Of a DNA stretch of 64,000 bases, positions 28,628-38,415 are shown piece by piece. The DNA is from DAIDKA01 sp963708865 (lineage in GTDB: Bacteria > Pseudomonadota > Gammaproteobacteria > Steroidobacterales > Steroidobacteraceae): contig CAVPUC010000004.1 of NCBI GenBank assembly GCA_963708865.1, positions 868,001 to 932,000 on the forward strand, read 5' to 3'. Position 1 is the first letter of the stretch, and every line of letters starts with the position of its first letter. The notes below the pieces were generated by a model, which was given only the letters and a program-made list of their open reading frames with translations, made no database searches and was not told the DNA's origin. The translations under genes and the position numbers were made by a program.

Positions 28628-29149
28628 CTATTCGCCCGAAGCCGGCATGTCCAATGAGATCAGAAAGTACTCGAACAGATAGCGGACCAGTCGCATCTGG
28701 CCATGCAGGCGATGGTCATCGTGGAGCAGATGCAGGGAGGCCCCGTGCTCGCCCGCGAAGCGGACGCTGTCCGCGTAGGGCACCACCTCGTCCTGCCAGC
28801 CGTGCACCACCATGGTCGGGCAATCGAGCAAGCCCTTGCGCAGCGGCGGCAACCCTTCCGCATAGATCGCCGGCGCCATCAGGAAAACGCCGCGGGCATG
28901 CAGGTGCGAGGCGGCGGCCACCGACACGTAGGCGCCGAGACTGGATCCCACCAGCACCAGCTCGCCCTGCAGGTCCTTGCAGAAGTCCATCAGGTGCGCG
29001 AGGCGTCCCGACGCCGAATCGATGCCCCGATAATCCACCGATTCGGGCTCGTAGCCCTCGGCACGGGCGGTATCGGCGAGCACGGTGATCTTGCGACCCC
29101 AGGGGCCGCTTTCCTGGCCATGCGAAAAGACTACATAGCGGGTGGTCAC
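28628..29149 (-). CDS. Small alpha/beta hydrolase
   Basis: A 173-residue soluble hydrolase of unknown substrate. The nucleophile elbow is VLVGSSLGAYVS (Ser). The likely acid is Asp in VVHGWQDEVVPY. The likely His is in HDDHRLHG. It lacks a cap domain and resembles compact YqiA- or Tex30-like esterases. It begins with GTG 16 bases after the sheath gene and ends three bases before plsB, so it belongs to a continuous - strand operon. A role in lipid or envelope metabolism is only an inference from position. Confidence 0.82.
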   Translation of the reverse strand: MTTRYVVFSHGQESGPWGRKITVLADTARAEGYEPESVDYRGIDSASGRLAHLMDFCKDLQGELVLVGSSLGAYVSVAAASHLHARGVFLMAPAIYAEGLPPLRKGLLDCPTMVVHGWQDEVVPYADSVRFAGEHGASLHLLHDDHRLHGQMRLVRYLFEYFLISLDMPASGE

Positions 29150-29165
29150 GGGTTCATATCTTAGC

Positions 29166-30758
29166 TCAGGCGTTGAGGATCGCGGTCTCGATCTCCCAGT
29201 TCACGCGACGCGGCGATGTCGCCTGCCGGTTGATGCTCACCGGACGGACCCGACTGCCCGCCGGATGATGTGTCACCAGCCAGCACTGCAGGATGCCCGC
29301 CTGTTGCAGCGCATAGCCGAACAACAGGTTGATGGCGCCGGTGGCGAGCGTACTCTCGCGATTGACGCGCTCGTCCCACACGACCAGACAGCAATCCACG
29401 TATTCGCCGGCCGCAAAGGCGCCCTGCAAGCGCAGTGCCTCGAGGAACTGCTCGACCTGGTGGCCGGCACGATCCCGGGTCTGTGGCGAGTTCGGTGCCG
29501 TGAGAACCCAGCGCGTGCCGCGTTCGATGCTGTTGGCCAGTTGCAGTGCGAGGCGGTGCGCCGCCAGGTAATGCCCGTCAGCGGAGGCCGATACCCCGCA
29601 CGCCAGCGTGCAGCTGCGCGGGCGGCGCGTCGGCCCCGGGCGCAGCGGCTCCAGGGTGTTGATGCCCGCCTGCGCAAGCCGCTCGCCCTGCTCGGCGTCG
29701 AGGGCAATGGCCGGGCGCAGCATCGGCCGCAGCGCAGGCTCCGCCGCGTAGTGGCTGCGCGCCAGCATCCCCGCCGCCGCAGCCCCAGGCGCGAAGTCCG
29801 CCATGCGGTTGCGCAGCCGATCGAACGCCAGGATGCGCGGAAAGAACATGGCCGCGTTGTCGCTGCGGAATGGCCATGCGGCAAGCCCCGCGAGCGCCTG
29901 CTGCGGCTGCGCCCACCCGTGCGGCGGATCCACGATCTGCAGGGCGCGTCGTTCGCGGCAGAAGCGCTGCGCCACCAAGAGCGTGCTCATGCCCAGATCC
30001 TGATCGCGGGCCAGTGGCGGGATGTACAGCAGATCGAAGTACGAATCCGGCCCGAGCGCAAAGATGCCGGTGCGACGCGGCAGCGAGCCGATGATGTCGT
30101 AGTCGCACAGCGGGCCGCCGTCATCGCCATCGGCGTTGGCGCCGATGTATCCGACCACCGGCCCGACCGGTCCGACGCCGGTCGGATCCGGCCGCGTCGT
30201 CGGCACCGCCTCGACCACTCGCGCCAGCGCGGATGACTGCAGGATGTCGGCGACGAAACGCGCGCTGCCCGGCTCGACCGACAGATTACGCAGGATCTCC
30301 TGTTCCTGAACCTGCTCGGAAGCGGCCACGGCCACACGCTGCACGATGAGATTGAAGCGATCCGCCGCGCTGACGCCGTCATAGTCCACCGCAGCACGCA
30401 GGAATTCGCGCGAGCCCGGATTGACGGCCATGAGCCGCAGGGCACCGGCGCCGGCGCGGAGCGTGAGAGTGGCCGAGCGCGCGCCGTTCACCGCGCGCAC
30501 GATCAGCGCCTCACGGCCACCGTTGGCGAAGAACTGCTCGACCGCATAGGAGAGGACGGAGGGTTGCCACAGGCCGCCGAAGATCTGCTGGAATGCGCCG
30601 AAGCTGCGGATCGGTATCGGTCGGGCAACGGGGCCTTTGAGAGTGCGGCCGACAAAGGCGGTGACGCCAGCGGGAACGCGCTCGATCGCACTCCCGGGCC
30701 CCAGAAGGATCTTCGAATCTGCCTCGGAAACTCCGTGCACAGCCACCCGCACCTTCAA
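29166..30758 (-). CDS. Orphan phage-tail / contractile-injection-system sheath homologue
   Basis: A 530-residue protein like the contractile sheaths of phage tails and extracellular injection systems. The N-terminal VPAGVTAFVGRTLKGPVARP and SYAVEQFFANGGREALIVRA are strong sheath signatures. The middle FDLLYIPPLARD, ALQIVDPPHGW and MFFPRILAFDRL and the C-terminal ANSIERGTRWVLTAPNSP and FLEALRLQGAF blocks also fit. The last 60 residues do not look like the usual sheath end. No tube, baseplate, spike, ATPase or other tail gene is present in the window. The start is a TTG with no clear ribosome site, so the N-terminus is uncertain. It lies between an L,D-transpeptidase and a hydrolase gene on one strand. 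Confidence 0.85.
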   Translation of the reverse strand: MKVRVAVHGVSEADSKILLGPGSAIERVPAGVTAFVGRTLKGPVARPIPIRSFGAFQQIFGGLWQPSVLSYAVEQFFANGGREALIVRAVNGARSATLTLRAGAGALRLMAVNPGSREFLRAAVDYDGVSAADRFNLIVQRVAVAASEQVQEQEILRNLSVEPGSARFVADILQSSALARVVEAVPTTRPDPTGVGPVGPVVGYIGANADGDDGGPLCDYDIIGSLPRRTGIFALGPDSYFDLLYIPPLARDQDLGMSTLLVAQRFCRERRALQIVDPPHGWAQPQQALAGLAAWPFRSDNAAMFFPRILAFDRLRNRMADFAPGAAAAGMLARSHYAAEPALRPMLRPAIALDAEQGERLAQAGINTLEPLRPGPTRRPRSCTLACGVSASADGHYLAAHRLALQLANSIERGTRWVLTAPNSPQTRDRAGHQVEQFLEALRLQGAFAAGEYVDCCLVVWDERVNRESTLATGAINLLFGYALQQAGILQCWLVTHHPAGSRVRPVSINRQATSPRRVNWEIETAILNA

Positions 30759-30806
30759 GTGACCGGCGGCACTCTAACAGGTTTTGCTAGTACGAAATGC
30801 GGCGGC

Positions 30807-32027
30807 TCAACCGCCCGACTTGTGCGCACCCGGCGCCGGCACCTGATGATCCTGCGGATCCGAGTCGCCCATCATCTGGTTGAAGGTCTTCTCGTCCATC
30901 GGCAGATCGGTTTTGCCGTCCCAGGAGGCGCCGGCGGGCAACTCGTTCTCCACCTTGGTGGCGCTGGCGAGGACCTTGTCGACGCTGCCATCGGGCAGGG
31001 TCACCGGCACGATGAGTCCGCGTGGGTCATGGGCCAGCTGCATCACCAAGTCCCAGTCCACGGTCTCACCGCGATCCTTGAGCTGCTTTTGCACCGGCTT
31101 GCCCAGCGATTTCGACAACAGCGCGGCCTGCGCCTTCTTCCAGTCGCGGCGGTCATCTTCCAAAGAGCCGAAGGACTGCATGACGAGCTGGCCGTTGTCC
31201 CAGCCGAACACGTAGGGCTGGTTCACCACGTGCACCTGCGTGCCGATGGGTATCTTGTCGAACAGCTCCAGGATGTCTTCCGGGAAGAGCCGGATGCAGC
31301 CATGGCTGGAGCGCAGGCCGACGCCGGCCGGCTTGTTGGTGCCGTGAATCAGATAGCCGGGCCAGGTCAGGTAGAACGCCCGGTTGCCGAGCGGATTGTC
31401 TGGTCCGGGACCGACCACCGCCGGCAGCACATCGCCATTTTCCTTGTGCTCCTTGATGACCGAGATCGGCGGATGCCAGGTCGGATCCTTCTGGCGGCGC
31501 ACGATTTTCGTGGTGCCCTCGGGCGTCGACCAGCCCACCTTGCCGATGCCGATCGGATGCGTGAACACGACCTGGGTCTCCCCGGCCTTGTGCGGCGGAA
31601 AGTAGAACAGGCGCATGGCCGCGATGTTGATCACGACGCCGTCGTGCGGCGCATCCGGCAGCACGAAGCGGGTCGGCAGCACGATCGTCCGGCCGACTCC
31701 GGGCAGCCACGGATCGACACCCGGATTGGCACGCAGCAGTTCCTCGTAACCCAGGTTGAAGCGGCGCGCGAGGTCGGTGAGCGTGTCGTCCTTGCCGACC
31801 GTGGTCTGCTGCAGGTCCCCGATGACGTTCTGCTCGGCATCGGCCAGCTCGAAGCGCGAGGTCTCCTGCGGCGCGGCCAGCGGAGGCGGAGGCGGGGGCG
31901 CGAGGGCGACGGGGGCCGCCGGCGCCTTGTGCGTGGACCAGGGCGCGCCGACCAGCGAACAGGCGGCCAGCGGGCAAAGCGCAAGCGTCGCGAGCGTGAC
32001 GCGAAATGGAGACAGTGTGCGTGTCAT
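30807..32027 (-). CDS. LysM-containing L,D-transpeptidase lipoprotein (YkuD / ErfK family)
   Basis: Forms 3-3 crosslinks in peptidoglycan or attaches proteins to it, in the periplasm. The lipobox LAACS follows a hydrophobic N-terminus. A LysM-like segment (VGKDDTLTDLARRFNLGYE) precedes the YkuD domain, whose active site is IHGTNKPAGVGLRSSHGCIRL-like: His in LIHGTN and Cys in SSHGCIRL near residue 246. At 406 residues it is longer than E. coli ErfK because of a charged C-terminal tail. It is the first gene of the run that continues into the sheath homologue, with its own promoter immediately upstream. Confidence 0.93.
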   Translation of the reverse strand: MTRTLSPFRVTLATLALCPLAACSLVGAPWSTHKAPAAPVALAPPPPPPLAAPQETSRFELADAEQNVIGDLQQTTVGKDDTLTDLARRFNLGYEELLRANPGVDPWLPGVGRTIVLPTRFVLPDAPHDGVVINIAAMRLFYFPPHKAGETQVVFTHPIGIGKVGWSTPEGTTKIVRRQKDPTWHPPISVIKEHKENGDVLPAVVGPGPDNPLGNRAFYLTWPGYLIHGTNKPAGVGLRSSHGCIRLFPEDILELFDKIPIGTQVHVVNQPYVFGWDNGQLVMQSFGSLEDDRRDWKKAQAALLSKSLGKPVQKQLKDRGETVDWDLVMQLAHDPRGLIVPVTLPDGSVDKVLASATKVENELPAGASWDGKTDLPMDEKTFNQMMGDSDPQDHQVPAPGAHKSGG

Positions 32028-32036
32028 GATCCGACG

Positions 32037-32064
32037 ATTATGACACTACTGGCGGCTACACCAA
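32037..32064 (-). promoter_or_regulatory. Probable promoter of the L,D-transpeptidase gene
   Basis: On the - strand TTGGTG, a 16-base spacer, then CATAAT. The -10 ends nine bases before the ATG, so the transcript would be nearly leaderless unless another promoter is used. The -35 is partly built from the T tract of the preceding terminator. Confidence 0.45.
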
Positions 32065-32092
32065 AAAAAAGCCCCGGGCAAAAGCCCGGGGC
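32063..32092 (-). terminator. Rho-independent terminator after the 72-residue gene
   Basis: A perfect nine-base stem, GCCCCGGGC and GCCCGGGGC, with a four-base loop, followed on the - strand by eight T. It separates the small gene on its right from the L,D-transpeptidase transcript. Confidence 0.9.
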
Positions 32093-32145
32093 CGAGAATG
32101 CGGACTTTCGATGAAGGGAAGGAAGTCCGCTAGGGGATCAGGAGG

Positions 32146-32364
32146 TCAGTGCAGACGGGCCCAATGCAGAATGCGGATGTCATCGCTCGTGAGGGCAAAA
32201 CTCTGCGCGAGCAGCGAGCGCAATTCGCGGGTTCCCGCGCTCTGCTCGAGCGGATGCCGCAACTCGACCACACCACTCCACTCGCTCGATTCCGTGGCGG
32301 ACTCAACCGCCGCCAGCGTCGGCTGGTCTGCCGTGACGAAGTGTGTGTAGTACTTTGCGGCCAT
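32146..32364 (-). CDS. Small hypothetical protein, 72 residues
   Basis: MAAKYYTHFVTADQPTLAAV begins a soluble acidic protein ending in RILHWARLH. No family was recognised. It is supported by ordinary codon use, a strong terminator 54 bases past its stop, and a plausible place divergent from greB. A second frame over the same bases gives an Arg/Ser-rich, implausible product and is rejected. No clear ribosome site is visible. The end (RSLLAQSFALTSDDIRIL) looks like a small alpha/beta fold. Confidence 0.6.
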   Translation of the reverse strand: MAAKYYTHFVTADQPTLAAVESATESSEWSGVVELRHPLEQSAGTRELRSLLAQSFALTSDDIRILHWARLH

Positions 32365-32471
32365 GGTTCAAAGAGTAGGTTCAACCCGGGCTGTGGCGCC
32401 GTGAAACGCTCCACAGATCCTTCGCGCCGGATACGGTTCGAAATCGGACATAACGCGGAGAACGTGCGCTG

Positions 32472-32978
32472 ATGGGTCGCTACCGAGCTCCGCAGGTACC
32501 GGGTTCACAATTCATCACACCGGAAGGCCACGCGCGCTTGCGCGCGGAGCTGGATGAGCTGTGGCGCACGGAACGGCCGCGCGTCACGCAGGCCGTGCAA
32601 GAAGCTGCGGCCCAGGGCGATCGCTCGGAAAATGCCGAATACATCTACGGCAAACGGCGGCTGCGTGAAATCGACAGTCGCGTGCGCTTCCTGCGTCAGC
32701 GCCTGGATGGCATGACCGTCGTGGATCAGCCACCGGCGGATGTCACGCGGGTATTCTTCGGCGCCTCGGTGACGCTCGAGCGCGATGACGGAGCGGAGCT
32801 GCGCTACCGCATCGTCGGCCCGGATGAAGCCGACGCGGCGGGCGGTTACATCAGCATGGATTCGCCGCTGGGGCGGGCGCTGCTCGGCAAGGGACTCGAC
32901 GCGCAGGTGTCGGTGGTACTGCCTACCGGCAGCACCACGTTCACCGTTGTTGCGGTGGACTATAAGGCTACCAGATGA
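32472..32978 (+). CDS. greB: Transcript cleavage factor GreB
   Basis: Rescues backtracked RNA polymerase by stimulating cleavage of the nascent RNA. The N-terminal coiled coil carries the catalytic acidic tip (AAAQGDRSENAEYIYGKRR), with YGKRRLREID distinguishing GreB from GreA. The FKBP-like C-terminal domain follows (SVTLERDDGAELRYRIVG, ISMDSPLGRALLGK). Length of 168 residues fits. Its stop overlaps the stop of the convergent homospermidine synthase gene by 11 bases. Confidence 0.95.
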   Translation: MGRYRAPQVPGSQFITPEGHARLRAELDELWRTERPRVTQAVQEAAAQGDRSENAEYIYGKRRLREIDSRVRFLRQRLDGMTVVDQPPADVTRVFFGASVTLERDDGAELRYRIVGPDEADAAGGYISMDSPLGRALLGKGLDAQVSVVLPTGSTTFTVVAVDYKATR

Positions 32979-34389
32979 CCCGCACGTTCTTGAATTGCCA
33001 CGGATCGCTCTTGTCGATGTCCTCGGGGAAGAGCCGTTCGCGATCGGTGAGCGGGGTCCAGTCGGTGTAGGCGCCGACCATCTTGCCCCAGTACGGCTGG
33101 CTGATCTGGATGTTGCGCCGGAAATCGATCTCCTCCGGCTCGACCAGGCCGCAATTCGGATTCTCCATGGCCCATACCATGCCCGCAAGGCACGCCGAGG
33201 TGACCTGCAGGCTGGTCGCATTGTTGAACGGCGCCAGGGTGCGCGCCTCCTCGATGGTCAGCTGCGAGCCGTACCAGTAGGCATTCTTCTTGTGCCCGGC
33301 CAACAGCACGCCCAGCTCGTCGCGGCCGCTCACCACATCCTCGCTCATGATCCGTTTTTTCTCCTGGACCATGAAATTGCGACCCGCGAACTCGTGCATC
33401 GAGGCGATGGCGGCATCACACGGGTGATACGCGTAGTGCGCGGTGGGCCGATAGACGACGTTGGCGCCTTCGCGAACCGTCAGGTAATCGGAGATCGAGA
33501 TCGCCTCGGAGTGGGTGATGCAAAAGCCATGGAAATGGCCCGCGAGCGGCGTCCAGGTGCGCACGCGCGTGGCGGCGCCGGGCTGCGTCAGATAGATCGC
33601 GGCGCCATTGCCGAAATCGTGGCGCTTGCCGTCACGGGGGAAATTGCGCTCATGGGTGCCCCAGCCCAGCTCGGCGGGCTGCGCACCCTCGCTGACGAAA
33701 CCGTCCACCGACCAGGTATTCACGAACTCCCCCAGCAGCTTCGCGCGCGAGGAGGCCTGGGTGTCGCGCTCGGCGATATGGATGACGCGGATGCCGAGCG
33801 TGCTGGCGAGCGCCGCCCAGTCCTCCTTCGAGGTGGGATTGCCGGCATCGACACCGGTGTCGGCCGCGATGTTCAACATGCCCTGCTTGACCAGGTGCGA
33901 CACCATGCCCGGATTGGCACCATGCGTCACGACCGCGGTCGGCGCGCGCTGATTGCCGGCACGCAGGCCGAGCGCCTCCTCGCGCAAGGCATAGTTGGTC
34001 CGGCGCGCCGCGCTCAGCGTCGGGTCGGTGTAGCCGCCCGCCCAGGGTTCAACGCAGGTGTCCAGGTACATGGCGCCCTTCTCCCAGCAAAAGCGGATCA
34101 GGGCGACGCTCGAGACGTCGACCGAAACGTTCAGCAGGAAATCCCCGCGACCGACCAACGGCGCAAGGATGCGGCGGAAGTTATCGCGGGTCAGCGCCTC
34201 GTTGATGCGCTTCACCCCGAAATGCTCAGCCTCCGCGCTGCCTGAATCATCGGCGGTCACGATGGTGATGCGATCCGGCGAGATACCGATGTGCCGCAAG
34301 ATCAGCGGCAAGACTCCCTGACCGATGCTGCCGAAGCCCACGAGGACGATGCGGCCAGGAAAATCGATATGTACCGGGTGTTTTGTCAT
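32968..34389 (-). CDS. hss: Homospermidine synthase
   Basis: NAD-dependent joining of aminobutyl groups, making sym-homospermidine from putrescine (EC 2.5.1.44 type). The N-terminal Rossmann loop is IVLVGFGSIGQGVLPLIL. Conserved family stretches include VDVSSVALIRFCWEKGA, DTCVEPWAGGY, VTHGANPGMVSHLVKQG and FHGFCITHSEAISISDYL. Its 473 residues are typical of the bacterial enzyme. Arginine decarboxylase, which starts the agmatine route to putrescine, lies 1.6 kb away on the other strand. The GST gene is immediately upstream (two-base gap), so the two are probably cotranscribed. Confidence 0.95.
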   Translation of the reverse strand: MTKHPVHIDFPGRIVLVGFGSIGQGVLPLILRHIGISPDRITIVTADDSGSAEAEHFGVKRINEALTRDNFRRILAPLVGRGDFLLNVSVDVSSVALIRFCWEKGAMYLDTCVEPWAGGYTDPTLSAARRTNYALREEALGLRAGNQRAPTAVVTHGANPGMVSHLVKQGMLNIAADTGVDAGNPTSKEDWAALASTLGIRVIHIAERDTQASSRAKLLGEFVNTWSVDGFVSEGAQPAELGWGTHERNFPRDGKRHDFGNGAAIYLTQPGAATRVRTWTPLAGHFHGFCITHSEAISISDYLTVREGANVVYRPTAHYAYHPCDAAIASMHEFAGRNFMVQEKKRIMSEDVVSGRDELGVLLAGHKKNAYWYGSQLTIEEARTLAPFNNATSLQVTSACLAGMVWAMENPNCGLVEPEEIDFRRNIQISQPYWGKMVGAYTDWTPLTDRERLFPEDIDKSDPWQFKNVRVIW

Positions 34390-34391
34390 GA

Positions 34392-35051
34392 TTACCGCCA
34401 GTGTGGGGGAAAAGTACGCTCATACCCCGGCAGAGCCGCAACGCGGCCGATCCAGCGCTCCAATGCCGGATAATTGGCAGCCAGGGGTAAAAAGCGGGTG
34501 GACAGCGCGCGCGCCGCCGGTTTGTCCAGGGCGCGCAGCAGCAGCTGCAGTGCCGGGAATATCACAATATCGGCGGCGGAGAAGCGCTCGCCCACCACCC
34601 ATGCCGATCGCGACAGGCGCGCCTCGATGGAGCGTGCCTCGCGAGCCACCACGTGCATGGAGTCCGCCAACGCATCGATGTGCTCCTGCGCCTGCCCGTC
34701 AAAGACGGCGCGCACGATCTTCATGAGGTGCTCCTCGACGTACGCCTGGTATTCGCAGATCACGCGCATGATCACGCCGGCTTCTTCCGGGGACTGGCCG
34801 AAAATGGGCGGCTGCGGATATTTGAGATCGAGGTAGTACAGGACGGCGAGGGACTCGAACACCACATAGTCGCCGTCTTTGAGGATCGGCACGCGGCCGC
34901 GGAAATTCAGGCCGAGGATCTGCGGCGACTTGTGCTCCTGCCGCGAGAACTGCAGCAGATGACTGGTATAGGCCAGCCCCTTGTGCTCGAGCGCGAGCAA
35001 TACGCGCCAGGAATACGGGCTGCCGCTGCCCCAATAGACTTCAATCGCCAT
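34392..35051 (-). CDS. Glutathione S-transferase family protein
   Basis: 219 residues with the thioredoxin-like N-terminal domain (EVYWGSGSPYSWRVLLALE, cis-Pro in GRVPILKDGD, then VVFESLAVLYYL for glutathione contact) and the all-helical C-terminal domain (WVVGERFSAADIVIFPALQ). The catalytic Ser or Tyr near GSPYSWR is plausible. The substrate is unknown. It is directly followed by the homospermidine synthase gene. A detoxification role is a family inference only. Confidence 0.9.
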   Translation of the reverse strand: MAIEVYWGSGSPYSWRVLLALEHKGLAYTSHLLQFSRQEHKSPQILGLNFRGRVPILKDGDYVVFESLAVLYYLDLKYPQPPIFGQSPEEAGVIMRVICEYQAYVEEHLMKIVRAVFDGQAQEHIDALADSMHVVAREARSIEARLSRSAWVVGERFSAADIVIFPALQLLLRALDKPAARALSTRFLPLAANYPALERWIGRVAALPGYERTFPPHWR

Positions 35052-35119
35052 ATACTTGATTCACAAGGCCGTCGGGACGATTGTACCGACAACTCAGGCC
35101 CGCCACACTGCATCGGAAA

Positions 35120-35989
35120 ATGAGTTTGGATCTGCCATTGCACCTGATCGAGGCGGCGGAATTGGCCGCGGCACTCGCGGCGTCCGGAACCGCGCCACCG
35201 GTGGTTGTCGACTGCCGCCACGATTTGTCACGCCCCGACTGGGGACGTGGGGAATTTGCCGCCGGGCATATCCCGGGCGCCGTGTTTGCCGACCTCGATC
35301 GCGACCTGTCCGCTGCCGTGACGGCGCACTCCGGACGGCATCCGCTGCCCGATTCACTGCGGCTCGCCGAGTTCCTGGGCGCCGCCGGCGTCGCCGACGA
35401 TACCCACGTCGTGGCCTACGACCAGGACAAGTCGATGTTTGCGGCGCGGCTGTGGTGGCTGCTGCGCTGGCTCGGGCACGCGCGGGTTTCAGTTTTGAAC
35501 GGCGGCATTGCCGCCTGGCGGGCGGCGGGGCTGCCCCTGGAAAGCGTGGCGGCGGCGCGCGTCGCGCGTCGTTTCAGCGTGCGTCCGGCACTGGTTGAGC
35601 CCGTCACCACCGCCGAGGTGCAGCAGGGTCTCACCGACGGTGAGATCCTGTTGCTGGATGCGCGCGCCGCGGACCGCTTCGCCGGCCGCAACGAGACCAT
35701 CGATCCCATCGCGGGCCATGTGCCGGGTGCGCGCAATCACCCGTTCGCGCTGAACCTTGCGGCGGACGGCCGGCTGCAGCCGCCCGCCGCCCTCAAATCG
35801 CTGTGGCGGGCGGCGCTCGGCGCCACGCCGCCCGCCCAGGTGGTGGCGATGTGCGGCTCAGGCGTCACCGCGTGCCACAACCTGCTCGCCATGGAACTCG
35901 CGGGCCTGCCCGGTGCACGCTTGTATGCGGGCTCCTATAGCGAGTGGATCCGCGACCCCGCCCGCAACGTCGCCACCGGGCCGGCCTGA
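35120..35989 (+). CDS. sseA: 3-mercaptopyruvate sulfurtransferase
   Basis: Two rhodanese domains in 289 residues. The first is inactive (VVDCRHDLSRPDWGRGEF, AFADLDR-like AVFADLDRDLS). The second holds the catalytic loop MCGSGVTACHN. The CG(S/T)GVT loop is typical of mercaptopyruvate sulfurtransferases, while thiosulfate enzymes have CR. The start MSLDLPLHL is chosen; an ATG 13 codons upstream adds a sequence with no homology. It transfers sulfur from 3-mercaptopyruvate to thiols or cyanide in the cytoplasm. speA follows 48 bases later. Confidence 0.9.
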   Translation: MSLDLPLHLIEAAELAAALAASGTAPPVVVDCRHDLSRPDWGRGEFAAGHIPGAVFADLDRDLSAAVTAHSGRHPLPDSLRLAEFLGAAGVADDTHVVAYDQDKSMFAARLWWLLRWLGHARVSVLNGGIAAWRAAGLPLESVAAARVARRFSVRPALVEPVTTAEVQQGLTDGEILLLDARAADRFAGRNETIDPIAGHVPGARNHPFALNLAADGRLQPPAALKSLWRAALGATPPAQVVAMCGSGVTACHNLLAMELAGLPGARLYAGSYSEWIRDPARNVATGPA

Positions 35990-36037
35990 CGTGAGTGTCA
36001 TCCGGCTGTCCCGGATTTTTGGTATCGTCCGCGATTC

Positions 36038-37996
<1,959 letters not shown>

Positions 37997-38058
37997 TTGC
38001 TTCCCCTAAAGGGCGGGAGTAGCATATTTTTCGTTGGATCGGTGTGTGAGAGAACCGG

Positions 38059-38340
38059 ATGACGACGATCTATGTGGGCAATCTGCCCTTCAACGCCACG
38101 GAACAGGACCTTCGAGCCCTGTTCGAAAGTCACGGCACCGTGGAATCAGTCAAGCTCATCAATGATCGCGAGACCGGCAAGCCCCGCGGCTTCGGTTTCG
38201 TGGACATGGCGCCGGCCGATGCGCAAGCCGCGATTCAAGCACTGAATGGCCAGCAGCTGGGCGGTCGCCCGCTGCGGATCAACGAAGCCCAGGAGCGACC
38301 GCAGCGGCCGCGCCAGGGCGGCGGTCCATTCCGCCGCTGA
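38059..38340 (+). CDS. RRM-domain RNA-binding protein
   Basis: A 93-residue protein made of a single RNA-recognition motif. RNP2 is TTIYVGNLPFNATEQDL and RNP1 is GKPRGFGFVDM. An Arg/Pro/Gly-rich tail (RPQRPRQGGGPFRR) follows. Such small cold-inducible or glycine-rich RRM proteins occur in many proteobacteria and cyanobacteria and probably act as RNA chaperones. A ribosome site is weak (GAGAG). No partner is evident beyond its position after speA. Confidence 0.92.
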   Translation: MTTIYVGNLPFNATEQDLRALFESHGTVESVKLINDRETGKPRGFGFVDMAPADAQAAIQALNGQQLGGRPLRINEAQERPQRPRQGGGPFRR

Positions 38341-38415
38341 GTCGGATCGGGTTGGATCGGGTGAAGGACTGATGCCAAGGGGCGCTGTGATCGCGCGAGC
38401 CCTTGCAGCCGGCTT

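Noticed and set aside
32130..32414. Alternative 94-codon frame over the small 72-residue gene
   Set aside because: Arg/Ser/Cys-rich product unlike real proteins. The other frame has normal composition.
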